Source: Actinomadura sp. WMMA1423 | GTDB lineage: Bacteria > Actinomycetota > Actinomycetes > Streptosporangiales > Streptosporangiaceae | Direction of reading: 5' to 3' | Length of the DNA stretch: 64,000 bases | Assembly (NCBI RefSeq): GCF_006547145.1 | Contig: NZ_CP041244.1 | Location: 7,564,001-7,628,000, forward strand | In this document: positions 23,692 to 37,863 of the stretch, piece by piece | How the letters are laid out: every line of letters starts with the position of its first letter | How positions within the stretch are numbered: the stretch's first letter is position 1 | Translations under genes and position numbers: made by a program | The notes under the pieces: model-generated | Seen by the model: only the letters and a program-made list of their open reading frames with translations | Told to the model about the DNA's origin: nothing | The model's database searches: none

Positions 23692-24792
23692 TCAGGCCGT
23701 GTAGCGCAGGACGGCGCCCACGTGCTCGTCCGGGACCGGGCCCTCGGACGGCAGGACGACCAGTTCGCCGTCGGTCGCGGCGGCCGCCCTCACCAGGGCG
23801 GCGTCGGCGCGGACCTCGCGGGGTTCGGGCACGCCGAACTCCTCGCGCAGCTCCTCGGCGGACGTGGCGACCTCGGACGGGTCTGGCCCCACCCACAGCC
23901 GGGCCCGCGAGTCCGGGGCGTCGACCAGCAGGAGCGTCTCCACGCGAGCCTGGCGCACGGCCTCCGTCGTCGCGTCCAGCCCGGAGACGGCGCGCTGGCC
24001 GTTCGCGAGCTCCCGGTCGAAGCGCTCCGCCACCGTCATGACGCGCTCGGTGGACTTCAATTGGAGGAGGCGGCGCAGTTCGGCGTCGAGGTCGGGATCG
24101 TCGACGGTGGTGTTCTTGTCGGCCTCGACGGTGTGCTCCAGGACGTGCTCCGAGACCTCCTCCAGCACGGCCGTCCGGGCGCGGGTGTCGCCGGCGATCA
24201 CGACGGCCTCGGCGCCGCAGCGCTCCGCCGCCCTGTCGATCTCGTGGGCGACCTTCTTGGCGTTGACCTTCCAGACGTTCTCCGAGGAGCGCTGGAACCG
24301 GGACTGGTTCCAGTCGCCCGCCTTGACCTTGCGGATGGGGTAGTCCTCGTCCCCGTCCACGTCGATGCGCTCGTGCCTCCCGTCGGCGGTGACGCAGTCG
24401 ATCGCGCCGCCGCGCCGGTCGACGACCGCGAGCAGGTGCGGGAACCTCTCGCCGCGCTCGGCGAGGTAGGGCAGGACGTCGGGGAGCGGGGCGAGGGTGG
24501 CGCGCGTGCCGCGCGGCGGGCCCGGGAGGCGGTCGCCGTAGACCACCTCGCCGTCGGCCGCGAAGATCACGATGCCTTCGGAGCGGCGCAGCGCCATGTC
24601 GTCCTCGATGGTCTGCTCGATCGCGCGGAGCGTGGCCTCGGGCGTGTTCTGGGCTTCCAGTTCCGAGCGCAGCGCCCGCCACCGCAGTTCGGCGGCCTTG
24701 GACGCGTCCTCGGTGGTCCGGGTGAGGTCGGCGTACACCGACGCGTACGGTCCCGGGCGTTGGTACAGCGTTTTGAGGAATGCCAGATCCAT
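23692..24792 (-). CDS. baeRF / Vms1-like peptidyl-tRNA hydrolase domain protein (Rv2629-like)
   Basis: The 366-aa product resembles the actinobacterial Rv2629-type proteins now grouped with bacterial eRF1-like (baeRF) and Vms1/Ankzf1 families. Eukaryotic members release nascent chains from stalled ribosomes. Seen here are an N-terminal helical segment (FLKTLYQRPGPYASVY), an acidic DGDEDYPIRKVKAGDW segment, a KVAHEIDRAAERCGAEAVVIAGD nucleotide-binding-like strand-helix, and a C-terminal L7Ae-like half ending in VLRYTA. The ATG is at 24792, followed downstream on the same strand by nothing but the tRNA terminator. In mycobacteria Rv2629 is hypoxia-responsive; regulation here is unknown. The biochemical role is inferred from family only. 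Confidence 0.75.
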   Translation of the reverse strand: MDLAFLKTLYQRPGPYASVYADLTRTTEDASKAAELRWRALRSELEAQNTPEATLRAIEQTIEDDMALRRSEGIVIFAADGEVVYGDRLPGPPRGTRATLAPLPDVLPYLAERGERFPHLLAVVDRRGGAIDCVTADGRHERIDVDGDEDYPIRKVKAGDWNQSRFQRSSENVWKVNAKKVAHEIDRAAERCGAEAVVIAGDTRARTAVLEEVSEHVLEHTVEADKNTTVDDPDLDAELRRLLQLKSTERVMTVAERFDRELANGQRAVSGLDATTEAVRQARVETLLLVDAPDSRARLWVGPDPSEVATSAEELREEFGVPEPREVRADAALVRAAAATDGELVVLPSEGPVPDEHVGAVLRYTA

Positions 24793-24847
24793 GGGTTGGC
24801 CGTACCCCTCGTCTCTATGGCAAACGTGCGGAGGATCGTGTGCGGCG

Positions 24848-25357
24848 TCAGCCTTCGGCCGACTGCTGGAGCCGCGCGTAGGCGAGCTGCAGCCAGTCCG
24901 AGCCGGCGACGGCCGTCATCGTGGCACCGGCGAGGCGGGTGGCGTCCGGGGCGAACACCAGGCCCGCCGCGTAGGCCGTCGCGACCCACTGGGAGGTGCA
25001 GAACGGGCAGGTGATCAGCTCGCCGACGGCGTGCCGGACGCCCTTGCCGCGCACCTCCTCCGACAGCTCTGCCGGGCCGGCCGTCCCCGAGTAGCGGGTG
25101 AACGGGGCGCGCAGCGGGCTCGTCACCGGGTCCTTGGTGATGAGGCGGGACGCCTTGTGGGTGGTGATCGTCATCAGCGCCAGGTCGGCGAGGCCGATCG
25201 CCGGGGTCCGGTCGCGGAGGCGGCGGCCGAGCAGGGCCAGCGCCCCCGTGGTGAGCGCGTAGACGGCGAGGGTGCCGAGGTAGGAGCCGAGCGGGCGGTC
25301 CTCCCCGGCGGCGTACTCCTCCTTCTGCCTGCGCGCGGTGTCGACGACCCCGTTCAT
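24848..25357 (-). CDS. DUF1360 domain-containing membrane protein
   Basis: The 169-aa product has the DUF1360 pattern. This includes an early hydrophobic helix (GTLAVYALTTGALALLG), then LADLALMTITTHKASRLITKD, and the Cys pair in LITCPFCTSQW before the last membrane segment. No function is established; sporulation-associated YjcA-type proteins in Firmicutes share the domain. The ATG is at 25357. It sits 55 bases upstream of the baeRF gene on the same strand, so the two may be co-transcribed. The 92 bases toward the next minus-strand gene contain no clear signal. Confidence 0.8.
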   Translation of the reverse strand: MNGVVDTARRQKEEYAAGEDRPLGSYLGTLAVYALTTGALALLGRRLRDRTPAIGLADLALMTITTHKASRLITKDPVTSPLRAPFTRYSGTAGPAELSEEVRGKGVRHAVGELITCPFCTSQWVATAYAAGLVFAPDATRLAGATMTAVAGSDWLQLAYARLQQSAEG

Positions 25358-25449
25358 GGGTTCTCCTTATGTCGCGGGACGGTCGGGCAGAAGCCGACCG
25401 GGCCCGCCGGGCGAGGGGCTTGTCGGGCCGGGGCGGAAGACGGTTCGGG

Positions 25450-25707
25450 CTAGTGGTCGCGCAGCGCCTTGACCAGTTCCGACTTGTTCATCGAGGAGCG
25501 GCCCTCGATGCCGATCTCGCGTGCGCGCTTGAGCAGCTCGTCCTTCGTCCACTCGTCGTAGGCGGGGCTCTTGCCGCCCTTGCGGCCGACCTTCTTCTCT
25601 CCCTGGGCCGCGGAGGCGTTGGCGATCCGCGCCGCCTTCTCCTTGCTCTCACCCTTCTCGCGGAGCTTCTGGTACTTCTTCTCGTCCTTGATCTGTGCTC
25701 TGGGCAT
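25450..25707 (-). CDS. DUF7218-type small basic protein with Rho-N/SAP-like C-terminus
   Basis: This is an 85-aa lysine-rich protein. The N-terminal half (QIKDEKKYQKLREKGESKEK followed by ARIANA) matches small actinobacterial proteins annotated as DUF7218 or plasmid-stabilisation-like. The C-terminal half (YDEWTKDELLKRAREIGIEG, then RSSMNKSELVKALR) is a helix-turn-helix-like Rho N-terminal/SAP fold expected to bind nucleic acid. The start is ATG at 25707, chosen because the conserved sequence begins there and further upstream frame is low complexity. It is divergent from the AfsR-like regulator. A role in DNA protection or stress response is inference. Confidence 0.75.
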   Translation of the reverse strand: MPRAQIKDEKKYQKLREKGESKEKAARIANASAAQGEKKVGRKGGKSPAYDEWTKDELLKRAREIGIEGRSSMNKSELVKALRDH

Positions 25708-25774
25708 AGGGAACCCGTACCCGGCTCGCGCGATCCACACATCGGGGACAATGACATCCGGGAAGGGGGCAAGC

Positions 25775-28700
25775 TTGCGCATCGGCATCCTGGGGCCGCT
25801 CGACGTGCGGGACGAGGCCGCCCGGCCCGTCGAAGTCGCGGGCCGCAGGCTGCGCGCCCTCCTCGTGCGGCTGGCGGCCGAGGCGGGGCGCCCGGTCTCG
25901 GCCGAGCGGCTGCTTGACGACCTGTGGGAGGGCGCGCCTCCCGGCGGGAACGCCCTGCAGGCGCTCGTGTCCCGGCTGCGCGGTGTCGCCGGACGGGACA
26001 TGGTCGAGCACGGCCCGGCGGGTTACCGCCTCGGCATCGACCCGGGCGAGATCGACGCGGTCGCGTTCGAGCGCGGCGTCGCCGCCGCCCGTGCCGAGCG
26101 CGACCCGCGCGCGCGGGCGGACGGCCTGCGCGCGGCGCTCGCGCTGTGGCGCGGGCCCGCCCTGGCCGACGTCGCCGGCGCCGACTTCGCGTACCCGGCC
26201 GTCGCGCACCTGGAGGAGCTGCGGCTCGCCGCCGTCGAGGACCGGGTCGACGCCGAGATCGCGGCCGGGCTCCCCGTGCCACCGGTCGCGGAACTGGAGC
26301 CGCTCGCGGCGGCGAACCCGCTGCGCGAGCGCCTGCGCGGCCAGCTGATGCGCGCCCTGTACGCGGCGGGACGGCAGGCCGAGGCGCTGGAGGTGTACGA
26401 GGACACGCGGCGCGCCCTGGCCGACCGGCTCGGCGTCGACCCGTCCCCGGAACTGGCCGCCGTCCACATGTCGATCCTGCGGCGCGAGACGGCCGTCCGG
26501 GCACCGGAGCAGAAGCCGCCGCCCCCGGCCGTCCCGCGGCCCGCGCGCACCAACCTGACCGCGCAGCTCACCAGCTTCGTCGGACGGGAGGAGGAGTCGA
26601 AGCGCGTCGGCAAGCTGCTCCGCGAGACCCGGCTCGTCACCCTCACCGGCCCCGGCGGCGCGGGCAAGACGCGGCTCGCCGGGGAGAGCGCCGCCGCGCT
26701 CCTCGAGGAGATGCCGGACGGCGTGTGGTTCGTCCCGCTGGCGCCCGTCAGCGACCCGGGCGACGTCGTGCAGGCGGTGCTGTCGGCGCTCGGCGTCCCC
26801 GAGAGCGTCCGCCCCGCCGAGACCCGCGCGGTGGTGCGGCCCCTCGACCGGCTCACCGACTTCCTGGCCGCCAAGCGGCTGGTCCTCGTCCTCGACAACT
26901 GCGAGCACCTCATCGACGCCCTCGCGCGGCTCGTCGACCACGTCGTCGCCCACGCCGACGGCGTCCGCGTCCTCGCGACGAGCCGCGAACCCCTCGGCAT
27001 CACCGGCGAGTCGCTGTGCCCGGTCCCGTCCCTTCCGCTGCCGGAGGAGGACACCGCCGACCCCGCCGACGCCCTCGGGTACGCCTCGGTGCGGCTGTTC
27101 GCCGACCGTGCCGCCGCCGTCCGCCCCGGCTTCGCCGTCGACGAGGGCAGCGTCGCCGACGTCGTCGCGATCTGCCGCGCGCTCGACGGCATCCCGCTCG
27201 CCATCGAACTGGCCGCCGCGCGGCTGCGCTCCCTCACCCCCGGCCAGGTCGCGGCCCGCCTCGGCGACCGCTTCCGGCTGCTGACCGGCGGCAGCCGCAC
27301 CGCCCTGCCCCGCCACCGGACCCTGCGCGCCGTCGTCGACTGGAGCTGGGACCTGCTGGACGCGGGGGAGCGCGCCGTCCTGCGCCGCCTCGCGGTGTTC
27401 GCCGGCGGCGCCACGCCCGACGCCGCCGTCCGCGTGTGCGGCCTCGACGCGCCGGACGCGCCCCACCCCCACGACGTCATCGACGTGATCGCCGCGCTCA
27501 TCGACAAGTCGCTGGTGATGGCCGACGGCGACACCGACGTCCGCTACCGGCTGCTGGAGACCGTCCGCGCCTACGCGGGAGAGCGGCTGGAGGAGGCCGG
27601 CGAGGTCCGCCGCGTCCGCGACGCGCACGCCGCCTTCCTCGTCGAGTCAGCCGAGCGCGCCGAGCCCGAACTGCGCCGCCGCGACCAGCTGCTCTGGTCG
27701 TCCCGGCTGGCCGCCGAACGCGAGAACTTCACCGTCGCCTTCCGCCACGTCACCGAGATCGGAGACGTCCGGACGGCGCTGCGGCTCGTCGCCGGGCTGG
27801 TCTGGTTCTGGATCCTGCGCGACATGGAACGCGAAGCGGGCACCTGGGCCGTCACGGTCCGCGACCTGGCGGGCGGCGTTCCGCCGCCGGGGCTGGAAGA
27901 GGAGTACGCGATCTGCGTCGTCTCCGCCACGCTCGTGACCGAGATGACCAAGGAGGAAGGGCCGACGCAGGAGTCGCTGCGCCGGGCCATGAGCGACGCG
28001 GCAGCCGTGGTTCCCTCCTCGCCCTCGCACCCCGTGCTCGCGCTCGCCGAAACGGCGTCCAACATGCTCGGCGGTGACATGGACCAGGTCCGGCAGGGCC
28101 TCGGCCGCATCCGCGACCACGACGATCCGTGGGTGCGCGCCGTCGTGCGCGTCATCCTCGGGCACATGGGGATCAACTACGGCGAGATCGACGACGCCGG
28201 CGAGCAGGCGGCCGACGGCTACGCGCGCTTCCGCGAGCTGGGCGACCGGTTCGGGATGATCGTCGCGCTGAGCGGGATGATGCAGATCGCCGTGGCGCGC
28301 GGCGACCTGTCCGAGGCCGTCCGGCTCGGCGAGGAGGCCTACGGTTACGCGACGGGCGGCGTCAGTCCCGAGCAGGGCTCCCAGCTGCTCGCGCATCTCG
28401 CGTGGATCCGGGCCCAGCAGGGCGACACCGCGCTCGCTCGCGCCGACCTCCACCGTTCCATGGCGCAGGCCGAGCGCATCGGTGACTTCGCCGACGCCGC
28501 GGGGTCGTCCCTCCTGCTGTGCGAGATCGCGCTGCTGGAAGGCGACCGCGAGGCCGCCCGCATCCACGCCGACCGCGCGTGCGGGTGGGTCGAGTCCCGA
28601 AGGCGCCGCCCCGACTTCGCTCAGGTCGCCCGCAGGACGTTCAGCCGCCTCGGCTGCCTCGCGGAGGAGGACGGCGACCTGGAGACCGCCGAGAGCCGGC

Positions 28701-29008
28701 ACCGCCAGGCGCTGGGAGATCTGCGGAACGACGCGCTGATGGGCAACCCGACCGTGGCGGCCCTCGTCGGGGGCCTCGCCGCCTACGCCGCCGCGCGGGG
28801 CAGGCACGTGCGCGCCGCCGAGCTGCTGGGCACGGCCCACGGCCTGCTCGGCTACCGCGACAAGGCGAGCTACGAGGTCCGCCGGACGCTGCCGCTCGTC
28901 AGCGGCGTCCTCGGCGAGGAGGAGTTCACCGCCGCGTACGAGCGCGGCCGCCAGGCCACCCGGGAAGAAGTGTTCAGCCGGGCGGAGGAGCTGATCGCCT
29001 CCATCTGA
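25775..29008 (+). CDS. AfsR/SARP-type regulator with BTAD, NB-ARC and TPR-like regions
   Basis: This large signal-integrating transcription factor has 1077 aa. Residues 1-90 form the OmpR-like winged helix beginning MRIGILGPLDV. Residues about 90-240 are the bacterial transcriptional activation domain, ending LGVDPSPELAAVH. An NTPase follows with Walker A TGPGGAGKT near 292 and Walker B LVLDNCEHL near 370, and about 450 residues of helical repeats end the protein. TTG at 25775 is preferred because GGAAGGGGG sits five bases before it and the conserved N-terminus starts there; ATG at 25751 is the alternative. Such proteins often control secondary metabolism. The target is unknown, and the convergent DrrAB transporter is only a neighbour. 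Confidence 0.9.
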   Translation: MRIGILGPLDVRDEAARPVEVAGRRLRALLVRLAAEAGRPVSAERLLDDLWEGAPPGGNALQALVSRLRGVAGRDMVEHGPAGYRLGIDPGEIDAVAFERGVAAARAERDPRARADGLRAALALWRGPALADVAGADFAYPAVAHLEELRLAAVEDRVDAEIAAGLPVPPVAELEPLAAANPLRERLRGQLMRALYAAGRQAEALEVYEDTRRALADRLGVDPSPELAAVHMSILRRETAVRAPEQKPPPPAVPRPARTNLTAQLTSFVGREEESKRVGKLLRETRLVTLTGPGGAGKTRLAGESAAALLEEMPDGVWFVPLAPVSDPGDVVQAVLSALGVPESVRPAETRAVVRPLDRLTDFLAAKRLVLVLDNCEHLIDALARLVDHVVAHADGVRVLATSREPLGITGESLCPVPSLPLPEEDTADPADALGYASVRLFADRAAAVRPGFAVDEGSVADVVAICRALDGIPLAIELAAARLRSLTPGQVAARLGDRFRLLTGGSRTALPRHRTLRAVVDWSWDLLDAGERAVLRRLAVFAGGATPDAAVRVCGLDAPDAPHPHDVIDVIAALIDKSLVMADGDTDVRYRLLETVRAYAGERLEEAGEVRRVRDAHAAFLVESAERAEPELRRRDQLLWSSRLAAERENFTVAFRHVTEIGDVRTALRLVAGLVWFWILRDMEREAGTWAVTVRDLAGGVPPPGLEEEYAICVVSATLVTEMTKEEGPTQESLRRAMSDAAAVVPSSPSHPVLALAETASNMLGGDMDQVRQGLGRIRDHDDPWVRAVVRVILGHMGINYGEIDDAGEQAADGYARFRELGDRFGMIVALSGMMQIAVARGDLSEAVRLGEEAYGYATGGVSPEQGSQLLAHLAWIRAQQGDTALARADLHRSMAQAERIGDFADAAGSSLLLCEIALLEGDREAARIHADRACGWVESRRRRPDFAQVARRTFSRLGCLAEEDGDLETAESRHRQALGDLRNDALMGNPTVAALVGGLAAYAAARGRHVRAAELLGTAHGLLGYRDKASYEVRRTLPLVSGVLGEEEFTAAYERGRQATREEVFSRAEELIASI

Positions 29009-29047
29009 GCGGGCATCCGTGCCCTGGCCGCCCGGGCGTGGGGCACG

Positions 29048-29094
29048 CGAAGGCGCACCGCTCCCGAACGGCTCGTCGGGGCGGCGCGCCTTCG
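29048..29094 (+). terminator. Bidirectional terminator between convergent genes
   Basis: CGAAGGCGC (29048-29056) pairs with GCGCCTTCG (29086-29094), and an inner CCGCTCCCGA / TCGGGGCGG stem has one bulge. It lies between the stops at 29008 and 29109. Confidence 0.6.
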
Positions 29095-29108
29095 TGGCGG
29101 ACCGGCTG

Positions 29109-29930
29109 TCAGGCCCTCCGCGAGTACATGCGCATGGCCAGCGGGAACGTGACGAGGACGATGCCCGCCGCCCAGGCGAGCGTGTACCAGGCGTGGTTCC
29201 CGATCGGGCCGCCGACGGTCAGCGACCGCACCGACTCCGCCAGGTGCGTGACCGGGTTGACCTTCGTCCACGCCTCCAGCCAGCCCGGCATGGTGGACGT
29301 GTCCGGCACGAGGATGCTGCTGCCGAACGTCAGCGGCATCACCCAGATGAACGCGAGCCCCTGCACCGTTTCCGGCGTCGGCGCGATCAGCCCCACGAGC
29401 ACGGAGATCCAGCAGACGGCCAGGTAGAACACGTACGCGAGGCCGAACGCGGCCAGCACCGACAGCGGATCGGTGTGGAAGCGGAATCCGAGGGCGGAGC
29501 CGAAACCCACGAGGACCGTCATGACCGTGATGAATCGGACGGTGTCCCCGAGGACCGTCCCGAGCAGCGGTGCCGACCTCGCGATCGGAAGGCTCCGGAA
29601 CCGGTCGAACACCCCCTTGTGGATGTCCTCGTTCAGCGCCGTGCCCAGGCCCATCGTGGCGAACATCGCCATCTGCGCGACGAGCCCCGGGAGCAGTTGC
29701 TGCAGGTAGGAATGCGTGTCACCGGACACCGCGCCGCCGAACACGTACAGGAACAGCAGCAGGAACACGATCGGCATCAGCGTCGTGTCCAGCAGCTTCT
29801 CCGGTGAATGCTTCAACTGGGAGACGTTGCGCCACGCCAGCGTGAGACCGTGCCGCAGCGTCCGCCGCAGGCTGATGCGCGCGGGCGGCTCCCCGGCGGA
29901 CGGACGGCCCTCGACGGTGATGGCGGTCAT
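29109..29930 (-). CDS. ABC-2 type transporter permease (DrrB-like)
   Basis: This is the membrane component of a DrrAB-type exporter, 273 aa, with about six hydrophobic segments. Family features include the MPIVFLLLFLYVFGGAV helix, a conserved cytoplasmic loop GVFDRFRSLPIARSAP, and the C-terminal VNPVTHLAESVRSL. The ATG at 29930 overlaps the ATPase stop by four bases (ATGA), so the two are translationally coupled. DrrAB systems export anthracyclines or other lipophilic compounds; the substrate here cannot be read from sequence. No biosynthetic genes are adjacent. Confidence 0.9.
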   Translation of the reverse strand: MTAITVEGRPSAGEPPARISLRRTLRHGLTLAWRNVSQLKHSPEKLLDTTLMPIVFLLLFLYVFGGAVSGDTHSYLQQLLPGLVAQMAMFATMGLGTALNEDIHKGVFDRFRSLPIARSAPLLGTVLGDTVRFITVMTVLVGFGSALGFRFHTDPLSVLAAFGLAYVFYLAVCWISVLVGLIAPTPETVQGLAFIWVMPLTFGSSILVPDTSTMPGWLEAWTKVNPVTHLAESVRSLTVGGPIGNHAWYTLAWAAGIVLVTFPLAMRMYSRRA

Positions 29931-30904
29931 ACCGCGCTCCCCTCGGAAACGAGTTCGGACTTGGGTTCTTCGGCGGGGTGGCCTGTGAGGGTGAGGAAGA
30001 CCTCGTCGAGGCTCGGCAACCGCAACGCCAGTTCCGCCGCAACGATGGAGGCCTCGTCCAGCCGGCGCACCAGGGCCGAAAGAAGCCGCGGGTCGTGCAC
30101 CGGTGCCGTCACAAGGCCCGTGGCTCCCTGAACCTCCGGACGCTCTCCGGTCAGCTCCGCGACGATCGCGGTGAGCTGCGCGGCGCGGAACGGCTCGGCC
30201 GCCCGGACCAGCAGCGTCTGCCGCCCGATCTGTGACTTCAGGTCGTCGGAGGTGCCCTCGGCTATGACCCGTCCGTGGTCGAACACCGCGATGCGGTCGG
30301 CGAGCGCGTCGGCCTCCTCCAGGTACTGCGTGGTCAGCAGGACCGTCGCGCCCTCGGCGACGACGTCCCGGACCGTGTCCCAGACCTCGTTGCGGGCCCG
30401 CGGGTCCAGCCCGGTCGTCGGCTCGTCCAGGTAGATGATCTCCGGGTGGTTGATCAGGCTCGCCGCCAGGTCCAGCCGGCGGCGCATCCCGCCCGAGTAC
30501 GTCTTCACCGCTCGGCCCCCCGCCTCGGCCAGCCGGAACCGGTCGAGCAGTTGCCGCGCCCGCGCCTTCGCCTCCGCGCGGCCGAAGTCCAGCAACCGAG
30601 CGATCATCACGAGGTTCTCGAAGCCGGTCAGCTCCTCGTCGACCGACGCGTACTGTCCGGTCAGCCCGATCTTCGCCCGGACGCGCACCGCGTCCTTGAC
30701 GACGTCGTACCCGCCCACCTCGGCACGTCCGGCGTCCGGCTTGAGCAGCGTCGCCAGCACGCGCACGGCGGTGGTCTTGCCGGCTCCGTTCGGTCCGAGG
30801 ACCCCGAGCACCGTGCCCCGGCGAGCCGTGATGTCCACACCGTCCAGGGCCTTGGTCTCCCCGAACCGTTTGCGCAGCCCTTCCGCGCGGATCACTTCGT
30901 CCAT
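29927..30904 (-). CDS. Daunorubicin-resistance-type ABC transporter ATP-binding protein (DrrA-like)
   Basis: This 325-aa ATPase drives the coupled DrrB-like permease. Walker A is GPNGAGKTT near residue 38, the Q-loop is GLTGQYASVDEELTG, the signature is YSGGMRRRLD, and Walker B is YLDEPTTGLDP. The H-loop position reads TTQYLEEADALAD, with the Gln typical of the DrrA subfamily. The C-terminal 80 residues form the regulatory extension seen in DrrA. The ATG is at 30904. Upstream, on the opposite strand, is the rRNA promoter region, so its promoter must lie within 30905-31000. Confidence 0.93.
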   Translation of the reverse strand: MDEVIRAEGLRKRFGETKALDGVDITARRGTVLGVLGPNGAGKTTAVRVLATLLKPDAGRAEVGGYDVVKDAVRVRAKIGLTGQYASVDEELTGFENLVMIARLLDFGRAEAKARARQLLDRFRLAEAGGRAVKTYSGGMRRRLDLAASLINHPEIIYLDEPTTGLDPRARNEVWDTVRDVVAEGATVLLTTQYLEEADALADRIAVFDHGRVIAEGTSDDLKSQIGRQTLLVRAAEPFRAAQLTAIVAELTGERPEVQGATGLVTAPVHDPRLLSALVRRLDEASIVAAELALRLPSLDEVFLTLTGHPAEEPKSELVSEGSAV

Positions 30905-31086
30905 CTGGATGCCTTCCCTGAGCCATTCGCTGTGACGGTCACCACCGTGGGGGAGGGCGCTGACGGGACGCGGACACCGGTGGGCCGGCGCTGACGCGGC
31001 ACTGACGGGGGACTAACGCCACCGATTTGAACGGCACATGACCTGCGGGTTTCACGGGATTGACGAGCAGGAGGGCCGAAACCGAT

Positions 31087-31115
31087 TTGACGGGCCTTCC
31101 GGGGCTGCCTAATCT
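31087..31115 (+). promoter_or_regulatory. rRNA operon promoter P-upstream
   Basis: TTGACG (31087-31092) and TAATCT (31110-31115) are spaced 17 bases apart, close to the housekeeping sigma consensus. A copy of the same ACCGATTTGA context occurs 60 bases earlier at 31021. Multiple tandem promoters are usual for actinomycete rRNA operons. Confidence 0.65.
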
Positions 31116-31376
31116 CTGTGGTGCCCCAAGGGGATGCGGGACGCCGACAGGCGGACGGCCCCGGGGGACACCGACAGAGGAAATGGTTCGCAGCGAGCTG
31201 CGGGCCGGGGTACTCTTGAAGGACAAGCCCGGATGGGATGCAGGACGCCGCAAGGTGGCCGGCCCGCAGGGCGCCTCCTACGAAGCGATCTTTTCCAGGT
31301 CTTCGGCCTGGGGCTGTGTCGTCGCGTGGGGGACGGGCACACCTCCGACTCGTCGAAAAGATCTTCCGAGATCCGC

Positions 31377-31404
31377 TTGACAACAGAGATGCGCCTGGTA
31401 AGTT
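31377..31404 (+). promoter_or_regulatory. rRNA operon promoter P-proximal
   Basis: A perfect -35 TTGACA (31377-31382) is followed after 16 bases by TAAGTT (31399-31404). It lies about 260 bases before mature 16S. A weaker TACTCT (31211-31216) between the two promoters may be a third site. Confidence 0.7.
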
Positions 31405-31467
31405 AAGAGGGTTGCCCCGGAGCCGGGGCCTGCGGAAGCGGGGTTCGGCGCGGTGGGTGTCCGTTTC

Positions 31468-31476
31468 TTGAGAACT
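31468..31476 (+). promoter_or_regulatory. rRNA leader motif TTGAGAACT (boxA/processing type)
   Basis: TTGAGAACTCAACAG in the 16S leader recurs as TTGAGAACTGCACAG at 33501 before 23S and as TTGATAACTGCAT at 36832 before 5S. Actinobacterial rRNA leaders carry this kind of antitermination or processing element. Confidence 0.55.
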
Positions 31477-31666
31477 CAACAGCGTGTTAAAAGCCAGTGC
31501 CTTTATCGGCTCGGCCAGTTTTCTGGTCGGGTCGCCCCGTGCCGCTCCATTCGTGGGGTGGTGGGGATTTCTTTGAGGCAATGTCATCCTTTCGGGGATG
31601 GCGATGCCGGGATTGTTTCCAAGGTTTGGCGGGTCGGGGTTCGCCCCCTGGTCTGTCGTTTGGACC

Positions 31667-36746
<5,080 letters not shown>

Positions 36747-36906
36747 CACTGAACGTTCAAAGCATGTCGCTGCGAGAGATGGTTCGCGTCCCTGTGTGGT
36801 TCCCAGAAAACAACCTGGGCACCGCAGTCACTTGATAACTGCATATACCGAGTCGAAGGCTCGGACGTTGATTTGCCCGCCCCATGTCGGGGTGGTGCGT
36901 TGAGAC

Positions 36907-37024
36907 GTTCGGTGGTTTTGGCGAAGGGGAAACACCCGGTCCCATCCCGAACCCGGAAGTTAAGCCCTTCAGCGCCGATGGTACTGCATGGGGGACCGTG
37001 TGGGAGAGTAGGACGCCGCCGGAC
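36907..37024 (+). rRNA. rrf: 5S ribosomal RNA
   Basis: The 5' GTTCGGTGG pairs with 3' CCGCCGGAC to close the molecule at about 118 nt. The internal CCCATCCCGAACCCGGAAGT and GATGGTACTGC segments are typical 5S. It sits 160 bases after 23S and directly before the operon terminator. Confidence 0.97.
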
Positions 37025-37034
37025 ACATATTGGG

Positions 37035-37066
37035 AAAGGCCCCGCCGTAACCGGCGGGGCCTTTTT
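37035..37066 (+). terminator. rRNA operon terminator
   Basis: AAAGGCCCCGCCG-taac-CGGCGGGGCCTTT stem followed by a T-run, ten bases after 5S. This is a strong intrinsic terminator. Confidence 0.95.
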
Positions 37067-37863
37067 CGTTTCTGGAAGCAGGGCAACTCACGCGGAGCCA
37101 GGTTCAGCAGCCGCTATGGCCGTTTTTCGATCTTGATTCAGCCATCGCCTGAGCGATTCAGCTGCCCTTTTCGGCGATCCGGGCGATCGCGGAAGCGTGG
37201 CTCTTCTGGCGTCCGCAGGGCTATGACCCGGCCTTCAGCCCGCTGGCCTTCAGCCCCGGCCTACGGCTCGCCCGGCATGTGGCCCCGCCCGGCACGGCCG
37301 GCCCCTGCCCGGCACCGGGACCAGCCCGGCAAAGAGAGTGCGGTCCGGCATGTGGTCCGACCCGGTAAGGGAAGCGGCCCGAGATGTGGTCCGGCGGGTC
37401 CGCGGCGCACCCTGGTACTGGGCTCTGCCGGGTACAAAGGTGCGGTCCGGCGGGTAGCGCGGTCCGGCAAGGGGCCTGGCGCGGTCTGCGGTCGGGCGGG
37501 TGTGTGGCGCAGTTTGGTGCTGGAGCTCAGCCTGCGAAGGTGCGGTCCGGCATGTGGCCCGCCCGGTAAGGGGCCAGGCGCGCGGTCTGCGGTTCGGCGG
37601 GTTTGCGGCGCAGCTTAGTTCTGGAGCTCAGCCTGGCAAGTAGTGCGGTCCGGCAGGGAGCGCGTCCGGCAAGGGGTGTGGTCCGCGGGTGTCGGCGTGC
37701 TCGACCATGTCATCCTGCGCCTCCGTTGCGAACGCGGGCCGGAGTACCTCCGGCCTCCCGCCCTGGACGTCACCGCGCGGGGCGCGGGGTGACCACATCC
37801 GGAACGTCCCTCAAAGAGCCGGGCGAGGCGGGTAGAGAGCTTCGTACGCGTGAGGGAGGTCCG
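37067..37863 (+). repeat. Gene-free region with degenerate ~101-bp tandem repeats
   Basis: No convincing gene lies in these 800 bases. From about 37380 to 37690 three imperfect units with period 101-102 can be aligned by GCGGTCTGCGG (37481 and 37582), by GGCGCA...TGGTNCTGG (37404 and 37506) and by CTGGAGCTCAGCCTG (37520 and 37621). The motif CCGGCATGTGG also recurs (37273, 37348, 37549), and GGCCTTCAGCC is doubled near 37231. The array ends about 170 bases before an orphan DUF397 gene. Confidence 0.65.
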
